A stretch of 64,000 nt of DNA from Bacteroidia bacterium (lineage in GTDB: Bacteria; Bacteroidota; Bacteroidia; J057), in contig JAWKNO010000001.1 in NCBI GenBank assembly GCA_041391665.1, positions 310,001 through 374,000 on the forward strand. Reading direction: 5' to 3'. The first letter of the stretch is position 1; every line of letters begins with the position of its first letter. Both the position numbers and the translations under genes were made by a program. A model generated the notes under the pieces. The model saw only the letters and a program-made list of their open reading frames with translations. It was not told the origin of the DNA and did not search any database. This document shows, in pieces, positions 15,997-25,044 of the stretch.

Positions 15997-18900
15997 ATGC
16001 ACCAGATCATCCATAGCTATAAACTCCGCCTCACCAATCTCAGCCAAAGCAACCGCTCGCTGAAACTCGCGCGGCTGAGCAAAAGCAGGGATATGGATCT
16101 CAAAGACCTGGGCTTTCTCGAAGAGGATTCGCCGGAGGATATTCTCCTCAAAATTATCTCCGGAAAGGATGTGCGCCTGATCAATAAACTGGATCCGCGC
16201 CACGAACCGGTAAACCTCGCCGACCGGCGCCTCAATCAGATCTACCGCTCCGTGCGTACGCTGTTTGAAGAGACGGGAACGTATGATCTTTTTGTGGGTT
16301 ACCCCTTCGTCGAAGGGAAGTTTATCGATGGCTCCGTCGCCCGCTGCCCTGTACTGCTTTTTCCTGTACGCCTCATCCGCAACCTCCAGAGCCGCCCGCG
16401 ATGGAAACTTGAAGTGGTTGAGGGCGAGCCGGTTGTGTTTAACAAGACATTTTTCCTGGCTTACGAACAATTCCAGCAGGTGCGCCTGCAGCCGGAGTTT
16501 TGGGAGGAGGAAATCGAACCTGTCAAAGACTGGAAATCGTGGGTCAATGATCTCTACCAAAAGATTAAGTCCTACGAAATTGAGGTAAATTTCAACAGCG
16601 ACCTGTTTGACCTCAGGCTGGAATCTTTTCAGGATTATCTGGCTGAGTCGATGAACCGGTTTGGTATGGGAAAGCTGATTTTCAGGCCGCAGGCAGTCCT
16701 GGGAATTTTCCCGCAGTCTGATTCCTCCCTGCTTCAGGATTATCAGGAAATCGAAAAACAACCGGAAATTTTTGATCTTTCTGGTCTTTTTTCCGCAGGA
16801 GATGAGGTTTCCGAAAAACGCAAATCTGCGCCATGGGTATCCACTTCTGTTCCTTCCCGTCCGCCCGATTCTTATATCCGCGAGGAAGACCGCTATTTTG
16901 TGACTCCGGTGGATCAATCGCAGGAATCTGCTCTGCTCAATATCAAAAAAGGACATTCCCTGGTCATTCACGGGCCTCCGGGAACGGGCAAATCGCAGGT
17001 GATCGTCAATATCATCGCTGATGCCATGGCCCACGGAAAAAAAGTGCTGCTGGTATCGCAAAAACGCGCCGCGCTGGATGTGGTGTTCAAACGGCTGGAT
17101 GGTCTGGGGTTAGGGCGATTTTCTGTACTGGTTCACGACTACCGTCAGGATCGCGCGGCCATTTACCGGAAAATAAAACAGCAGATAGAGGATATCCCTT
17201 CATTTGAAGCGGAAATGCGCGACCTCAACCGCACCAAATGGGAACACGACTACAAAGTGCTCTCGCGCGAGGCCGATCATCTTTCGCGTGAATTTGACCA
17301 GCTGAATGAAGCGCTCACCGCGCGGATGGATTGCGGAATGTCCATGCACGAGCTATACCTCCGGCAGGATTTTTCCGATTCACCGCTTCCGCTCCGGGAA
17401 GTTGCCGGTGATTTTGACGAGGTGAAATTGCGCCGGTTTCTGGAACGACTGGCAGGATTGCTCGATTATGCAGATTTCTTTCGGGAAAATTATCCCTGGC
17501 GCGAACGGATTTCTTTCCTTCATTACTCCTACGACGACCGGGACCGTATCCACACGGCTTTAAGGGAAATTCCTGCGGCCATTACCGCGCTACATCAGTC
17601 CTGGTCAGAGGTCGATAAAGATTTTGGCAAAAACGTCTTCCAATCCGACGTCAACCGCCAGCATATCGAACAATTTACCCAGATCAACCAACTGCTGTTT
17701 ACCCCGCAGATTCGGGAAGATGTGGAGGCCATACACAAGGACGAACTCGAAGACAGTTTTATCCAAAAGAAGTTTGAGCAACTGGGAAATATTCTGCTGA
17801 AAATGGACGGAATGAAGTATTTGCAGGGTTTTCCCTGGCGATTGTATTCCGATCTGAAAAAGCATGTGGAGAGCTATAAAAGCCTGAAAAACAAGACTTT
17901 TCGGTTTCTGAGCCTTGATTTTCTTCGCGCCCGGTGGTTTCTCCGTAAATGGCTGGAAGATAAAAAATTTGTTCTGGATGAATCTACATTCGCCGCGGTC
18001 AAAGATGAGTTTAAATTGTACTCCCGCCTTCACTGGCACTACGTGCGCCTGCATGAAAAAGCGTATTACGGAGATTTTCCCCTGCTTGACAGCCTGAAGG
18101 AAAAACACCGCTGGCTCGAACGCAAAAAGAAACACTACGAAGCATGGGGTGTCGTTGCCAAACAAAAAGATTTTCCACGGATGAAACCCCGCTTTTCTTT
18201 TGGCAAACTGGATGAAAGCCACTGGCAGGCGACCATGCAGAAAGTGGCAAAACTGGAGCGATTTACCCGACTGCTCAATGAAAAAGAAGACATCTGGAAA
18301 GGATTTTTGCATAAAAATCAATCCGGAAAGCTTAAGCTGGGCATTACTCATCCTGATTCAGTAAAGGAATATTGCGAAAACCTCGCAGCGAGCTTCACCC
18401 GCGACTTTTCCGAAATCAAAAGTCTCGATGGTTTGCTTTCACAGCTTTCTCCGTCAGAACAAAAAACCTTTGAACTGCTCCGTCCTCTTCTGGTTGAAGC
18501 AGAGGACGAAAAAGCGTTTATCCGAAAAGTCGAAAACAGCTTTTTTTATTTTTGGATAGAAGCAGGAGAAAGGCGCTTGCCCGTATTGGCAGAAGTAAGC
18601 AACCGGAGCTGGCCGCGAAAAGCCGACGATTATGTCAAAAAGTTAGGAGAGCGCCGCACCAAAGTAGCCGAACTGATCCGCCGCCGGGTGCTGGAAAATA
18701 TTCTGGGAAATATCGAATACAACCGCCTGAAAAACCGGGTCACCTACCGCACAATTTCCCATCAGGTAAGCAAAAAACGGTTGTTATGGTCGGTGCGCAA
18801 ACTCGTTGCTACCAAGTGGAAAGAAGGGCTGAGCGAACTTATGCCCTGCTGGATGGCGTCGCCCGAATCCGTTTCCGCGATTTTTCCCATGGAAAAGGAC

Positions 18901-20184
18901 TTTTTTGATGTGGTTATTTTTGATGAGGCTTCCCAGTGTTTTGTCGAACGCGCGATTCCCGTCATGTTGCGGGGAAAACAAAATGTAATTGCCGGTGATG
19001 ACAAGCAGCTTCAGCCGCTCGATCTGTATAAAGTAAGGTATGACGATTCGGAGGAAATTCTGGCCGGGGAGGAAGAAATCGCCCTCGAAGTAGAGAGTGT
19101 GCTCGATCTGGCGAAAACCACTTTTGATGAAGCCCGACTCACCTGGCATTACCGTTCGCACGACGAAGCGCTGATCAATTTTTCCAATCATGCCTTTTAT
19201 GAAGGAAAACTTCAGGTAGTGCCGCCCGCCCGCCCGGGGGATTTTTCAGGTCCTCCGCTGGAGTGGATTTCGGTGCTGGGTGAATGGCGCAACAACCGAA
19301 ACCGGCCCGAAGCACTCCGCGTAGTGGAGTTGGTCATTTCCCTGATACAGAGCCCTTTTCAACCATCAATAGGGATTGTTACCTTCAACTATTTTCAGCA
19401 GGAACTGATCAGAGACCTGCTGGACGAAAAACTCGAATCACTGGCAACCACCGACGAAAAATTGTACGCCCGCCTGTACGCCGCCATGCATAAGACGGAG
19501 AATGAGGAGTTTATGGGAATTTTTGTAAAAAATATCGAAAATGTACAGGGTGATGAGCGCGACATTATCATTTTTTCCATTGGATATGCCCGCAATGAAA
19601 ATGGGAAACTGGTTACACATTTTGGGCTGCTAAATCAGAAAGGCGGAGAAAACCGCCTGAATGTGGCAATTACCCGCGCCCGGCTGAAAAGTTATCTCGT
19701 ATGTTCTTTTCTTCCGGGCGAACTTCAGGTCGAAGGTGCGATCAATGAAGGACCCCGTTTTTTGAAAAATTACCTTCAATATGCCCGATCCATCAGCGAA
19801 GGACGGGATCGAGAATTGTCCGGCAACCCTCACGAGCCCGCTTACAGTCAGGCTTCCGCCGAAAATCCTATAGCAGATTACCTGACCGACCGGCTGCGTG
19901 AATCGGGATATACGGTTATCCGAAACTTTGGCGACACATCGTGGAAACTGGATATTGCAGTAAAAGGGCAGGGGCGTCATTTCCTGTTGGGCATAGAGTG
20001 TGAGGGAAGTTATTACTTCAGCGGAACGAGCAGCAAAGAGCGCGAAGTATATCGCCGCAATCTCCTCGAAAGCAAAGGCTGGAAAGTTCATCGCGTATGG
20101 GCGAGAAATTACTGGACCGACAGAGAGAAGGAAGTTGAGAAAATATTGGGATTGTTGTCAACCCCACAAAAAGACAGTCGATAA
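15997..20184 (+). CDS. DUF4011-type SF1 helicase with C-terminal Vsr/MTES_1575-like nuclease (candidate anti-phage protein)
   Basis: A 1395-residue cytoplasmic protein. The N-terminal ~270 residues resemble the DUF4011 domain of large nuclease-helicases (KLRLTNLSQSNRSLKLARL). The SF1 core follows: Walker A HGPPGTGKSQ (from about 325), motif Ia KKVLLVSQKR, a long inserted helical region (about 390-900), Walker B VVIFDEASQ (Asp976-Glu977), GDDKQLQP, WHYRSHDE, VQGDERDIIIFS and NRLNVAITRAR. The last ~110 residues form a PD-(D/E)xK-like nuclease of the REase_MTES_1575/Vsr type (WKLDIAVKG, then LGIECEG near 1332, then WKVHRVWARNYW). DUF4011-helicase-Vsr proteins are known as single-gene phage defence (Hhe type). 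Overlaps the convergent sigma gene by 27 bp. Confidence 0.88.
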   Translation: MHQIIHSYKLRLTNLSQSNRSLKLARLSKSRDMDLKDLGFLEEDSPEDILLKIISGKDVRLINKLDPRHEPVNLADRRLNQIYRSVRTLFEETGTYDLFVGYPFVEGKFIDGSVARCPVLLFPVRLIRNLQSRPRWKLEVVEGEPVVFNKTFFLAYEQFQQVRLQPEFWEEEIEPVKDWKSWVNDLYQKIKSYEIEVNFNSDLFDLRLESFQDYLAESMNRFGMGKLIFRPQAVLGIFPQSDSSLLQDYQEIEKQPEIFDLSGLFSAGDEVSEKRKSAPWVSTSVPSRPPDSYIREEDRYFVTPVDQSQESALLNIKKGHSLVIHGPPGTGKSQVIVNIIADAMAHGKKVLLVSQKRAALDVVFKRLDGLGLGRFSVLVHDYRQDRAAIYRKIKQQIEDIPSFEAEMRDLNRTKWEHDYKVLSREADHLSREFDQLNEALTARMDCGMSMHELYLRQDFSDSPLPLREVAGDFDEVKLRRFLERLAGLLDYADFFRENYPWRERISFLHYSYDDRDRIHTALREIPAAITALHQSWSEVDKDFGKNVFQSDVNRQHIEQFTQINQLLFTPQIREDVEAIHKDELEDSFIQKKFEQLGNILLKMDGMKYLQGFPWRLYSDLKKHVESYKSLKNKTFRFLSLDFLRARWFLRKWLEDKKFVLDESTFAAVKDEFKLYSRLHWHYVRLHEKAYYGDFPLLDSLKEKHRWLERKKKHYEAWGVVAKQKDFPRMKPRFSFGKLDESHWQATMQKVAKLERFTRLLNEKEDIWKGFLHKNQSGKLKLGITHPDSVKEYCENLAASFTRDFSEIKSLDGLLSQLSPSEQKTFELLRPLLVEAEDEKAFIRKVENSFFYFWIEAGERRLPVLAEVSNRSWPRKADDYVKKLGERRTKVAELIRRRVLENILGNIEYNRLKNRVTYRTISHQVSKKRLLWSVRKLVATKWKEGLSELMPCWMASPESVSAIFPMEKDFFDVVIFDEASQCFVERAIPVMLRGKQNVIAGDDKQLQPLDLYKVRYDDSEEILAGEEEIALEVESVLDLAKTTFDEARLTWHYRSHDEALINFSNHAFYEGKLQVVPPARPGDFSGPPLEWISVLGEWRNNRNRPEALRVVELVISLIQSPFQPSIGIVTFNYFQQELIRDLLDEKLESLATTDEKLYARLYAAMHKTENEEFMGIFVKNIENVQGDERDIIIFSIGYARNENGKLVTHFGLLNQKGGENRLNVAITRARLKSYLVCSFLPGELQVEGAINEGPRFLKNYLQYARSISEGRDRELSGNPHEPAYSQASAENPIADYLTDRLRESGYTVIRNFGDTSWKLDIAVKGQGRHFLLGIECEGSYYFSGTSSKEREVYRRNLLESKGWKVHRVWARNYWTDREKEVEKILGLLSTPQKDSR

Positions 20185-20742
20185 GAGGAGCAAAGCCGGG
20201 TGATTTACTACCATTCGGAGCTGGCGAAGGGCTTTTGTGATCTGGTTTTCGACGGTTTTGGTGGAAATGCCCATTTTTTCGGCGATTTCTCCATGAGACA
20301 AATGCTCAAAACGGCTGAGATAAAATACCTCCCGGCATCTTTCCGGGAGCAGGTTCATTCCGTTTGAAATGGACTGATTCACTTCGTTGAAATTGACCGT
20401 CTCTTCGGTAGGATTTGAAGTGATGATCTGGTTGATCTGCGACAGATGTTTTTGAGTGATATTCCCCTTTCTCAGATATTTAAACACCTGAAACCGCACA
20501 GACTGATAGAGATAGGCGTTGATATGGGAAATTTCGGTTTGGTTTCTTTTATTCCAGAAGTCAATGAAAACGTCCTGCAGAATGTCCTTACAGGCTTCGG
20601 TATCTTCAAGAATCAGGAACGCTGAGGCATAAAGTCTGGACCAATAGCGGTCATAAATCACCCCAAAAGCTTCCGCCTGATTTTTTCTGGACAGTTGGAG
20701 AAGTTCTTCGTCTGTCAAATGATGGAATGACTGATTTGACAT
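20158..20742 (-). CDS. ECF RNA polymerase sigma factor, Bacteroidota type
   Basis: A 194-residue sigma-70 family factor with region 2 (about 25-95: AFGVIYDRYWSRLYASAFLI, then DILQDVFIDFWNKR) and region 4 (about 130-180: LLPERCREVFYLSRFEHLSH, then EIAEKMGISTKTVENQITKA). The hydrophobic C-terminal tail (ALLLLSTVFLWG) is common in this group. Such factors usually sit beside a FecR anti-sigma and SusC/SusD genes and drive them when the transporter is occupied. Here the only FecR is 4.3 kb away at 25045 and separated by housekeeping genes, so the pairing is an inference. The 3' end overlaps the convergent helicase gene by 27 bp. Confidence 0.93.
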   Translation of the reverse strand: MSNQSFHHLTDEELLQLSRKNQAEAFGVIYDRYWSRLYASAFLILEDTEACKDILQDVFIDFWNKRNQTEISHINAYLYQSVRFQVFKYLRKGNITQKHLSQINQIITSNPTEETVNFNEVNQSISNGMNLLPERCREVFYLSRFEHLSHGEIAEKMGISTKTVENQITKALRQLRMVVNHPALLLLSTVFLWG

Positions 20743-20896
20743 ACCTGTAGCAGTTTCCCGGGGTTCAATTCTATAACGATAAAATTTCCCTTATCGTTTT
20801 CATGATCACAGAATGACGACTAAACTTAAGCAAAATCATTCATTAAACTTTCATAAATACAAAGAAACATGACCAAACTTTCTTATTTTTCGGGCA

Positions 20897-22018
20897 ATGA
20901 AATTTAGTGAAGTCATAGGGCAGGAAGCGGCGAAGACCAAAGTCCTGGAAGCCATTGCCAACAACCGGCTGGCGCATGCGTTGATGCTCACCGGACCTTC
21001 TGGTGTAGGGAAACTCGCCATGGCGACGGCTATTGCCCAATATGTAAATTGTCTTCAGCCTTCAGATGGCGACAGCTGCGGGCAGTGTACCAATTGTGTT
21101 AAGATCAAAAAGGGTATTCACCCCGATGTACGGTATATTCTTCCGATTATATCAAAGACAGAGGGTGGGCGAACCTGGCTGACCGAAGACTATTTTGCGC
21201 CTTTCCGTGAGACATTTTTTGAAGATCCTTATATGAGTTTTTCCCAATGGCAGCGGATGCTCGACGGGGAAAATAAGCAGTTGTTTATCAGCGTTCACGA
21301 AATCCGCGAACTCAAACGCAAGATATATCTCAAGGCATTTGAAGCTCCATACAAAGTCGTAATTGTCTGGAATACCGAAGTCCTCCATCAGTCTGCTGCC
21401 AACGCATTTTTGAAGTTGCTGGAAGAACCGCCGGACAAAACGCTGCTGATCCTGACAAGCAGTGATCCGGGCCGGTTGCTGATCACGATCAATTCCCGCT
21501 GCCAGCGTATTGCGTTGAGCCGTATCGCGCGGGAAGACATACAGCAATACCTGACAGGTAAAAAGGGCATGGAGCCAACGGCTGCTGCCGAACTTGCAGG
21601 CATTGCGGAGGGAAGTATAGGAAATGCGCTGGAGTTTATGTCTGATTCCAGTCAGACTTTGAGCGATACGTATGTGGAATGGCTGCGCGCTGCATATTCG
21701 GGCAACTACGAAAAAATATCCGGCCAACTGGAAAAAATTTATAAGGAGAGTAAAGAATTTCAGAAATTATTTCTGGAGGTATCAGTCAGGAAAATGCGCG
21801 ATTCACTGCTATTTCACCTGGGAAAAGAGGAAATCGCACCGGTAACGGAAAGTGAAAAGGAGTTTCACCAAAAGTTTGGACAGGTTGTATCTCCTGAAAA
21901 AGTGGAAAAAATTACGGAAGAGATCGAAAAGAGCCGCAGGCAGATCAGTGGGAATGCAAATCCTCAGCTGGTGTTTACCGCACTATCGCTGCGGATGCAT
22001 CAGATATTGAGAAGTTAG
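20897..22018 (+). CDS. holB: DNA polymerase III delta-prime subunit
   Basis: The product has 373 residues. It begins with the AAA+ clamp-loader signature (MKFSEVIGQEAAKTKVLEAI), has Walker A GPSGVGKLA, four cysteines placed as in the clamp-loader zinc module (CLQPSDGDSCGQCTNCVKI), the sensor-region sequence HQSAANAFLKLLEEPPDKTL and TSSDPGRLLITINSRCQ. Delta-prime is the rigid part of the clamp loader that helps place the beta clamp on DNA. Linkage to the PSP1/RicT-like gene and gldH downstream is a gene order seen in Bacteroidota. Confidence 0.93.
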   Translation: MKFSEVIGQEAAKTKVLEAIANNRLAHALMLTGPSGVGKLAMATAIAQYVNCLQPSDGDSCGQCTNCVKIKKGIHPDVRYILPIISKTEGGRTWLTEDYFAPFRETFFEDPYMSFSQWQRMLDGENKQLFISVHEIRELKRKIYLKAFEAPYKVVIVWNTEVLHQSAANAFLKLLEEPPDKTLLILTSSDPGRLLITINSRCQRIALSRIAREDIQQYLTGKKGMEPTAAAELAGIAEGSIGNALEFMSDSSQTLSDTYVEWLRAAYSGNYEKISGQLEKIYKESKEFQKLFLEVSVRKMRDSLLFHLGKEEIAPVTESEKEFHQKFGQVVSPEKVEKITEEIEKSRRQISGNANPQLVFTALSLRMHQILRS

Positions 22019-22094
22019 ATTCCCGGGCTTTTTGTGCTGGGCAAGTTCGAAGTATCCCATAAATTGGAAATTCTTACAAACACCCCAAATTACC

Positions 22095-23120
22095 ATGAAA
22101 CAACCGATTGTACCCTGGATTATTGTCGGGATCATGTGCATGTATGTATATGGTCTTGCCTATCATGCCGAACACCGGACGCCCCCTGATCCATCGTATG
22201 ACTTTTATGATACCACTACGGTACGGGTAGTGATTGATGGGTCGAATATCGTTCATGATATTTATGGGCGGTTCAACAATATTCTCGAAGGGGAAAGACT
22301 CCTTGTAAAAGCCCGCGATGCCGGTCCCAACCAATATAAACTCACTTTTAAGGTCAATAGCCCCAGGCCGGCAGTGCTGTTTATCGACGACGAAGACCTT
22401 GAAATTTTTCTGGTGCCGGGCGATACCAGTCTTGTGGTACATGCTACCGTTGATCCAAGTGCCTATCTTATCGATTCTCTCAATTTTGATGGCACAACTT
22501 CCGGCATTTGCTCCTATTATAAAAACAAAACCAACCGGTTTCAGAAAGTTCATCTTCGGTCTACGCGGAGTATTGTGGATTCGGAAGACTTTACGCAGTT
22601 CAGCCTGAAACTCGATTCGATGGCAGCCAGAGAGCTGAGTTTTTTGGCGGAGCAGCAGATTTACGACTCGTTGCCCGACTGGTTTGTAGATTTTGAACGA
22701 ACCGAAATCCTTTACCAAAAAGCCTATCTGAAACTTAGCCGGGCCTATAACCGGGATATACCTGCAAATATGCTCGATAAGGTAAAAATAGATAATGAAG
22801 CCGCAGTGTTTTCTTATTACTATTATCTGTATCTCAACAGCTATTTTTCGGCGCTGGATCCTTCACTGTCAGCCAGTAATGTCGATTCATTATCTCCGCA
22901 AGAGTTATTGGTGACCGAATCCCGCATTCGCATGGCAGATTCCCTGCTTACCAACGGACCACACGATGTCTTTATCACCCGATCGCTGTTCACCCATCTC
23001 AAAAACAACGAAATAGATTTTGTCAGATCGCTGTTTCAAAAGTATAAGGATAAATTCTTCAGCAAAAAGTATTACCGCTTTATCGATATGCAATTGAAGG
23101 AGCGGCGCGACCCCATTTGA
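22095..23120 (+). CDS. Membrane-anchored or exported protein of unknown function
   Basis: The ATG at 22095 is preferred (MKQPIVPWIIVGIMCMYVYG) because it places a signal-anchor at the N-terminus; this gives 341 residues. Residues about 40-140 look like a beta-sandwich (VRVVIDGSNI, YKLTFKVNSPRPAVLFIDDE) similar in layout to the DUF4369 domains that precede thioredoxin-like proteins, but no thioredoxin domain or CxxC follows. The remainder is helical and rich in Tyr. The DUF4369 likeness is weak and only by pattern. The function is not recognised. Confidence 0.65.
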   Translation: MKQPIVPWIIVGIMCMYVYGLAYHAEHRTPPDPSYDFYDTTTVRVVIDGSNIVHDIYGRFNNILEGERLLVKARDAGPNQYKLTFKVNSPRPAVLFIDDEDLEIFLVPGDTSLVVHATVDPSAYLIDSLNFDGTTSGICSYYKNKTNRFQKVHLRSTRSIVDSEDFTQFSLKLDSMAARELSFLAEQQIYDSLPDWFVDFERTEILYQKAYLKLSRAYNRDIPANMLDKVKIDNEAAVFSYYYYLYLNSYFSALDPSLSASNVDSLSPQELLVTESRIRMADSLLTNGPHDVFITRSLFTHLKNNEIDFVRSLFQKYKDKFFSKKYYRFIDMQLKERRDPI

Positions 23121-23179
23121 GTCCTCAAAGGGAATTAATTGCACGATTAGTAAAAAAATCCTTACATTTAAGCATTGTT

Positions 23180-23204
23180 CCTCCGCTTGTGAAGCGGAGG
23201 TTTT
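23180..23204 (+). terminator. Rho-independent terminator-like hairpin
   Basis: A perfect 9-bp GC-rich stem, CCTCCGCTT (23180-23188) and AAGCGGAGG (23192-23200), with a GTG loop and four T after it. It lies 60 bp after the stop at 23120 and 31 bp before the PSP1 gene, so it probably ends the upstream unit. Confidence 0.6.
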
Positions 23205-23230
23205 GAATAAATGTAATAACCAGTAAAGAT

Positions 23231-24535
23231 ATGGGTTGTGGAACATGTGGTAGTGGCGGTTGTTCTACATCTGGTTGCGGACAAAAAGGAGGCTGTGCGA
23301 CAGGTGGTTGTAATAAACTCAACACCTACGACTGGCTGAACAATATGCTTTCTCCCGAGAAATCGGAGGCAGATAATATATACGAGGTTCGCTTCAAAAA
23401 CACCCGAAAGGGGTTTTACCGGAATGTAAACGCGCTGCGTTTGTATATTGGAGATACCGTAGTGGTAGAAAGTGAAAGGGGATACGATGTGGGGGTTTTG
23501 TCTTTAGGTGGAATCATGGCCGAATTGCAAATGCGCCGAAAAGGTGGTTCCAAAGTGTTTAAAGAAATTCCCCGTATTTACCGAAAAGCCAATGAAGGCG
23601 ATGTCGAGCAGCTGAAGATGGTCCGCGAACGCGAGCAGCCCACGCTGGTACGCACGAGGGAAATTATTCTGGAGCAAAAACTCGACATGAAACTCAGCGA
23701 TGTCGAATATCAGGGGGACAACGCCAAGGCGATTTTTTATTATATCGCCGATCACCGCGTGGATTTCCGCGAGCTGATCAAGGTCCTCGCCAGGGAATTT
23801 CGTATTCGGGTGGAAATGAAACAAATCGGCCTGCGACACGAAGCTGGCCTTGTCGGCGGAATCGGATCATGTGGCCGGGAACTTTGCTGCTCCACCTGGC
23901 TCACAGATTTTAAAACTGTAAGCACTTCTGCTGCCCGTTATCAGAATCTTTCGCTCAACCCCATGAAAATATCCGGCCTCTGTGGGCGCCTGAAATGCTG
24001 CCTCAATTTTGAGCTGGATGCATACATGGATGCTCTCGAAGGGTTTCCAAATGTGGAAATGATCGATACGCAAAAGGGACGTGCCTTCCTTCAGAAAACC
24101 GATATATTCAAAGGAAAAATGTGGTTTAGTTATCCAAACGAAACCACGTGGTATCCGATGACGGTAACTGAAGTAAAGGAAATCGTTGCGATGAATGCCA
24201 AAGGTAAAAAACCAGAGGCGCTGGCTACTATTTCGCAGGCGATTGAAACCGGTCCCGAGTTTGACTTTGTGGATGTTGTAGGTACGGAATTGCCACCTAA
24301 AGAACAGCAGGGAAGAAAACAAAACTCCCGCAACAAAAGGCGAAACAACAACAACAATAGCAACAATAGCAATAATACCGGCAATACCAACAATACCAAC
24401 AATACCAGTAACACTAACGCCAACCCCAATAACAACAGCCGCAAAAATAACCGCAATAACCAGAATCGGAACTTCAGGAGAAAACCTAAAAACCCGGATG
24501 CCAATTCGAACTCACAAAAACCACCCGCAGAATAA
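23231..24535 (+). CDS. ricT: PSP1 domain protein (RicT/YaaT-like)
   Basis: The product has 434 residues. The N-terminus is a Cys/Gly-rich cluster (MGCGTCGSGGCSTSGCGQKG) as found in the Bacteroidota members. The PSP1 core (about 45-320) contains VVVESERGYDVGVL, FRIRVEMKQIGLRHEAGLVG, GGIGSCGRELCC, and MKISGLCGRLKCCLNFE; the conserved cysteines are ligands for FeS clusters in the RicAFT complex of Bacillus. The C-terminal ~80 residues are an Asn/Arg-rich low-complexity tail with many AAC/AAT codons. The last 38 bp overlap gldH in another frame. Its job in Bacteroidota is unproven; an RNA-maturation role is assumed from Bacillus. Confidence 0.9.
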   Translation: MGCGTCGSGGCSTSGCGQKGGCATGGCNKLNTYDWLNNMLSPEKSEADNIYEVRFKNTRKGFYRNVNALRLYIGDTVVVESERGYDVGVLSLGGIMAELQMRRKGGSKVFKEIPRIYRKANEGDVEQLKMVREREQPTLVRTREIILEQKLDMKLSDVEYQGDNAKAIFYYIADHRVDFRELIKVLAREFRIRVEMKQIGLRHEAGLVGGIGSCGRELCCSTWLTDFKTVSTSAARYQNLSLNPMKISGLCGRLKCCLNFELDAYMDALEGFPNVEMIDTQKGRAFLQKTDIFKGKMWFSYPNETTWYPMTVTEVKEIVAMNAKGKKPEALATISQAIETGPEFDFVDVVGTELPPKEQQGRKQNSRNKRRNNNNNSNNSNNTGNTNNTNNTSNTNANPNNNSRKNNRNNQNRNFRRKPKNPDANSNSQKPPAE

Positions 24536-24980
24536 CCATGCGACAATAGCGGGTTTCTGCCTGTTGTTCCTGTCGGTTATTGTTTCCTGCAATCAGACGC
24601 CTTTTCTGGCGAAAAAATCATTTGACCAAAATTGCTGGGCGATCGGGGATACGATTCATTTTGAAATGGAACATGCCGGAGCAGAAACTACTGCTGAACT
24701 GGGGGTAGAAGTGAAATTTATCCCCGAATATTCCTACCGGAATCTCTATCTCCGGCTTCTGTGCGAAACGCCCGATGGTCAGTCCCTGACTTTTATGTTA
24801 AATGACACGCTGATGGATGCCGAAGGAAACTGGCTGGGTGAATTTAATCGATGGACATTTAGCCAGGATTTTAAAGTTCCGCTTTCTGCGCCAGGATCCT
24901 ACCGGTTTTCGCTGATACAGTTTATGCGGGAAGAAAGCCTCTGCGATATAAAACAGGCGGGTATTTTCCTCCGGGAATAA
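24498..24980 (+). CDS. gldH: Gliding motility lipoprotein GldH
   Basis: A 160-residue lipoprotein: signal segment AGFCLLFLSVIVSC with the lipidated Cys31. The body carries the GldH pattern (FDQNCWAIGDTIHFEM, YRNLYLRLLCETPDG, DAEGNWLGEF, PGSYRFSLIQFMREESLCDI). GldH is one of the lipoproteins needed for gliding in Flavobacterium, where gliding uses the type IX machinery. The start inside the previous gene is the only in-frame start giving the signal peptide. The position after holB and the PSP1 gene matches its usual neighbourhood. Confidence 0.87.
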   Translation: MPIRTHKNHPQNNHATIAGFCLLFLSVIVSCNQTPFLAKKSFDQNCWAIGDTIHFEMEHAGAETTAELGVEVKFIPEYSYRNLYLRLLCETPDGQSLTFMLNDTLMDAEGNWLGEFNRWTFSQDFKVPLSAPGSYRFSLIQFMREESLCDIKQAGIFLRE

Positions 24981-25044
24981 TTTTTTTTTACCTCACATAG
25001 GGGATATGCAGGGGTAGAGGTACTTACCTGTAAACCCCAAGCGC

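Noticed and set aside
15883..17061. 392-residue minus-strand frame opposite the helicase N-terminus
   Set aside because: It is antisense to a clearly coding DUF4011-like region and starts in the repeat; a codon-bias shadow.
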